Of a DNA stretch of 10,908 nucleotides, positions 8,040 through 10,908 are shown in pieces. The position numbers were made by a program, and so were the translations under genes. This stretch comes from Larix sibirica (lineage: Eukaryota > Streptophyta > Pinopsida > Pinales > Pinaceae), in the NCBI GenBank assembly GCA_004151065.3, contig NWUY0300065647.1:5635-16542 (forward strand), written 5' to 3'. How positions within the stretch are numbered: the first letter of the stretch is position 1; each line of letters starts with the position of its first letter. The notes under the pieces are model-generated. The model was not told the origin of the DNA, did not search any database, and worked only from the letters and a program-made list of their open reading frames with translations.

Positions 8040-9110
8040 ACATTGAAATCATTTGCTAAGGAGAAGAGTCTTGGGCCAGATGGCTAGACGGTGGTGCTCT
8101 TTTTACAATTTTTTGACATTATGGGTGTGGATATTATGGAGATGGTGGAGTGTACCAGGACAGAGGGATATGTCTCAGGGGATTTAAATGCTACATTTAT
8201 TACTCTTATTCCGAAGGTTAATGATCCAAAAGCATTTGGTGATTTTAGGCCTATAGCCTTATGCAATCTTATCTACAAGGTTGTATCGAAGATTATTGCA
8301 GGCCGACTGAAGCCTGCCTTTTCTAGATACATTTCACAGGAGCAATTTGGCTTTTTACAGGATAGATAGATACATGATGATGTTGGTATAACACAGGAGC
8401 TATTACATTCTATCAAGTGTAAAAAGCTAAAGGCCATTATCCTAAAAATGGATTTGGAAAAGGCTTATGACCGTGTAAGTTGGGATTTTCTCAGATTAGT
8501 ACTGATACATATTGGGGTTCCGGCTCTTGCCATTAGGTGGATTATGGCATGTGTTAGTACCATGAATATTGTTGTTCTTGTAAATGGTGCTCCATCTTCT
8601 TTTTTTAGTTGCTCTAGGGGGTTGCGCCAAGGATGTTCATTGTCTCCATTGTTATTTCTTTTGGTGATTGATGGACTAAGTTGGTTGATAAATCAAGCTG
8701 TCGAGGAAGGAAAATTTAAAGGTTTGAAAATAACAAAGAACTTATCGGTGTCCCACGCATTATTTGTGGATGATGTATTGTTAGCTAGCAATGATTCTGT
8801 GGAGGAATGGAGGGCATATCAGAGGATTATTGATTTGTTTTGTTGTGCCTCTGGTATGAAAGTTAGTCTGAAAAAATCTTGTATATATGAGAATCTAGTA
8901 TGTATAGACAGACTGAGACTTTTGAAAAAATTTATGCCTTATAATTGCTCTAAGATTGGAGATGGATTTACATATCTTGGCTATCAGCTGAAGCCAAATG
9001 GTTATTTGGTAAAGGATTGGCAGTGGCTTATTAAAAAAATTGAATCCAGGATCACTCATTGGACTTATCGTCTTCTTTCGATTGGTGGCAGACTTACTCT
9101 GGTAAGGTCG
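8040..9110 (+). other. Reverse transcriptase domain of ORF2 (palm, fingers, thumb start)
   Basis: LGPDG (about 8070-8084), LIPKVNDP, DFRPIALCN, MDLEKAYDRV (catalytic Asp 8451), LRQGCSLSPLLF (about 8620-8660) and the FVDD box (Asp 8769 and 8772) appear in the canonical order of LINE-type RVT_1. All three catalytic Asp survive. The thumb-like segment SIGGRLTLVRSVL follows near 9080. TAG at 8085 directly after GPDG and TAG at 8367 after FLQDR interrupt it. One frame covers the whole domain, so only stops, not frameshifts, break it. Confidence 0.95.
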
Positions 9111-9581
9111 GTTTTGACTGGGACACCGGTCTATTGGTTGTCGTTACTCCCAGTGCCCTGCTCCGTTATTAATACTTTGAGAAAATTGATATTTCAATTT
9201 TTATGGTCTAGAGGATTGAAGAGAGCCTATCTGTCTATGATAGGATGGGATAAAATTTCAATTCCGGCTGCTGCTAGTGGTTGGGGGATAAAAGACCTTA
9301 CTGTATTTAGTGCTGCTCTTAGGTTGAAAAGCTTCTGGAGGGATTTATTTGGTAAGACTCTTTGGCAACATGTGATACACCAGAAGTATATTAAAACTAA
9401 AGTCTCCCACTGGTTGAGGAAGTCGAAGAAAGTATTAAGGGGTGTTTCTTCCATTTGGAATGGGTTCATGAAAGTTTATTGTTGAATGGTTGATGGACTA
9501 TGCTGGAAGGTGGGTAATGGTGTGGAAGTGGTGGTGGGTGGATCTGATTGTGGGATTGAATGAACATTTGACTTTATCTCC

Positions 9582-9874
9582 GGAATTGCTACACTTATTA
9601 AGGGGTAAAGGATATGTCACTATCAATTCTATGGTTAAAAAGGAAGCACAAGGATATTGGTTGGGGGCGTCTGATCTTCAGTTGCCGCGACAGGTTGCTA
9701 TGGAATGGGAGCAATATATCAGAACTCNGGAATTGCTACACTTATTAAGGGGTAAAGGATATGTCACTCTCAATACTATTGTTAAAAAGGAGGCACAGGG
9801 ATACTGGTTGGGAGCGTCTGACTTGCAATTGCCAAGGAAGTTTGCAATGGAATGGGAACAGTATATTAGAACTC
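9582..9874 (+). repeat. 146-bp segment present twice, separated by one N
   Basis: Copies lie at 9582-9727 and 9729-9874; the N is at 9728. They are identical for about the first 40 bases and differ at about 20 of 146 positions overall, without indels. Only about five differences change the amino acid (Ile/Leu, Ser/Thr, Met/Ile, Gln/Lys, Val/Phe). The protein segment (ELLHLLRGKGY to WEQYIRT) occurs once in LINE ORF2 as I know it. Two related but distinct copies joined during assembly is the likeliest reading; a real tandem duplication that happens to be separated by a sequencing N is less likely. Confidence 0.8.
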
Positions 9875-10009
9875 TTAATGCTACTGGTATTCACTGTACT
9901 GAAGGGGCGGATGAAATTTGTTGGGCTAGCAATTTGTCTTCAAGTAATATTACGGTTCGCACTGCATATGAATACATCATTAAGCGTAGATGTTTATTTC
10001 CTTCACATT

Positions 10010-10240
10010 CGTGGTATAAAGTGATATGGCAGTGGTATCTTCCATTGAAGCTGCAGTGCTTCATATGGTTTGTTTTAATGAACAGACTGAAAACATGGGA
10101 CAATTTGACATTATTGGGGTGGATTGGGCCGAGCCAATGTGTGTTTTGTAGGCTGGAGTCTGAAATTGTAAATCACCTATTTATGGATTGTACTTTTACT
10201 AATAGAGTATGGGAAAAGTTTACAAGAAATTTGGTTCTAT
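10010..10240 (+). other. zf-RVT zinc-binding region of ORF2
   Basis: This plant LINE region follows the RT thumb and linker. It contains WQWYLPLKLQCFIW (about 10027-10070), TWDNL, then Cys 10138, Cys 10147, His 10174 and Cys 10189, matching a C-x2-C...H-x4-C arrangement, then RVWEKF. All four ligands are intact. Its role is thought to be nucleic-acid binding. The older fragment has the same ligand pattern at 2213-2264 with a different surrounding sequence. Confidence 0.85.
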
Positions 10241-10494
10241 CTCATAAATGGGCTAGAAGTAATGTGGAGAAAAGTTTGCATGATTGGGTGAAGTGTGGTA
10301 AAACCCATATTACTCTACCAGTCTTTATCTGTTGGGCAATTTGGCGAGCTCGGAATAAAGCCATCTTTGAGAATACAAATCCAAATGATGATACTGTTTA
10401 TTGTGATGCATTTAGCCACTATCTTAAATATCAGAAGGAGGATATAATAGCTGCGGAAAGGAATATTGGAAGGTTTCAGTTTAATGTTGATGAC

Positions 10495-10908
10495 CCAGTA
10501 CTATTCTTTGATGGGGCAGCATCTTTGGTAAAATGTGGTATTGGGGGAGTTATTTATCTTAACTCTAATCTTTTTTTCACACTTCGAATGCATGGTGGTT
10601 ATGGGTCTAATATGAAAGCTGAGCGATTAGATCTTTGGTGCGTTGTCAGGGTTGCACTGTGTTTTGGATTGACCTAGGTGAAAATCTTTGGTGACTCTAG
10701 AGTCACAATCAAGTGGGCTCGTGGTGAGTATGATTTACAGGTTCTGAATCTTATATATTGGTGCAATCGCATTCAACAGGATTTGAGTTCTTTCAGTACC
10801 TTTTCACTGGAACATATTTATCGTGAGTTCAACTCACAAGCTGACAAGTTATCAAAGCTGGCGATTAAAGGTGATGAAGGCATTTTATTCTGGGAGGATG
10901 TCTGTGAA
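10495..10908 (+). other. RNase H domain of ORF2, catalytic residues intact, cut by the window end
   Basis: FFDGAA (Asp 10510), KAERLDL (Glu 10621), FGDSR (Asp 10693) and QADKLSK (Asp 10843) give the full D-E-D-D set of RNase H. The domain degrades RNA in RNA-DNA hybrids; it is found in many plant LINEs but not in mammalian L1. TAG at 10675-10677 lies just before the third Asp; the frame is otherwise open to 10908. The C-terminus (GILFWEDVCE and on) is not complete here. Confidence 0.9.

Larger units (their letters stand above)
4608..10908 (+). mobile_element. Near-full-length, inactivated plant LINE (L1-type non-LTR retrotransposon), 3' end outside the window
   Basis: The element spans a 5' leader, ORF1 (DUF4283-like domain, zinc knuckle) and ORF2 (AP endonuclease, reverse transcriptase, zf-RVT, RNase H), in the order known for plant LINEs of the L1 group. 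Its base composition is visibly richer in G and T than the AT-rich flank. The 5' boundary is inferred from the end of repeat homology at 4607. The 3' UTR and tail are not reached. Both ORFs are broken by stops and frameshifts, so the copy cannot move on its own. An internal 146-bp duplication around an N (9582-9874) suggests that the part right of 9728 may come from a different copy. Confidence 0.9.
6677..10908 (+). pseudogene. LINE ORF2 relic: endonuclease - reverse transcriptase - zf-RVT - RNase H
   Basis: The intact protein would nick target DNA, copy the element RNA at the nick and remove RNA from the hybrid. About 1,410 codons are present and the end is beyond the window; plant LINE ORF2 is commonly 1,200-1,400. 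The reading frame holds from ATG 6677 to the T14 run at 7154-7167, shifts there, runs to about 9540, shifts again (inside the VVVGG/DLIVGL region), and is then open to 10908 apart from one stop. In-frame stops: TGA 6722, TGA 7176, TAG 7614, TAG 8085, TAG 8367, TGA 9483, TAG 10675. Active-site residues are largely preserved in all three enzymes, so inactivation is recent compared with the fragment at 1636-3034. A 146-bp duplication at 9582-9874 is probably an assembly effect. Confidence 0.92.

Noticed and set aside
5046-10908. Stop-codon readthrough or a changed genetic code, given that many stops are TAG
   Set aside because: TGA stops, frameshifts and a lost zinc ligand are present too, and the flanks are clearly dead repeats. 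Ordinary decay explains it better.
4608-10908. A domesticated host gene derived from a LINE
   Set aside because: No uninterrupted frame longer than one domain survives, and damage is spread evenly over ORF1 and ORF2.
1-10908. tRNA, rRNA or other structural RNA genes
   Set aside because: No tRNA-like A/B boxes with a foldable cloverleaf and no rRNA-like stretch were recognised by eye; a tRNAscan-SE and Rfam search would settle it.

Overview
This is a stretch of plant nuclear genome made of decayed repeats; I see no host gene. The organism call rests on the two LINE-type (non-LTR) retrotransposon relics on the + strand. The larger one has the plant layout: an ORF1 with a DUF4283-like domain and a CCHC zinc knuckle, then an ORF2 with AP endonuclease, reverse transcriptase, a zf-RVT zinc-binding region and an RNase H of the kind found in plant LINEs. 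The AT-rich, repeat-filled flanks with no host exons fit a large, repeat-dense genome. My impression of a conifer (spruce or pine type) is unverified.

Layout: 1-1363 is AT-rich non-coding DNA carrying several independent tandem duplications (33-bp, about 90-bp, about 82-bp, 3 x 28-bp and 84/85-bp units). From about 1636 to 3034 lies the 3' third of an old LINE ORF2 (zf-RVT and RNase H), heavily frameshifted, followed by a probable 3' UTR to about 3345. From 3417 to 4607 an AT-rich, degenerate tandem repeat runs. It is interrupted at 3916-4335 by unrelated sequence that contains a roughly 100-nt hairpin, and it ends in three 39-bp units. An N at 4336 abuts those units.

From about 4608 to the window end lies a second, nearly full-length LINE, younger than the first: a 5' leader, ORF1 (about 5046-6677) and ORF2 (6677 to beyond 10908). 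The ORF1 stop and ORF2 start overlap as TAATG. Nearly all catalytic residues are still visible, but the copy is dead: I count twelve in-frame stops (nine TAG, three TGA, no TAA) and about four frameshifts, two of them in homopolymers. Near 9728 a 146-bp segment appears twice on either side of a single N, most likely an assembly join of two related LINE copies.

Nothing here looks like a new biological system. The points worth a second look are the TAATG junction between the two LINE ORFs, the insertion junction that can be placed inside a tandem repeat, the chimeric join at 9728, the bias in stop codons, and the foldback at 4056-4156.
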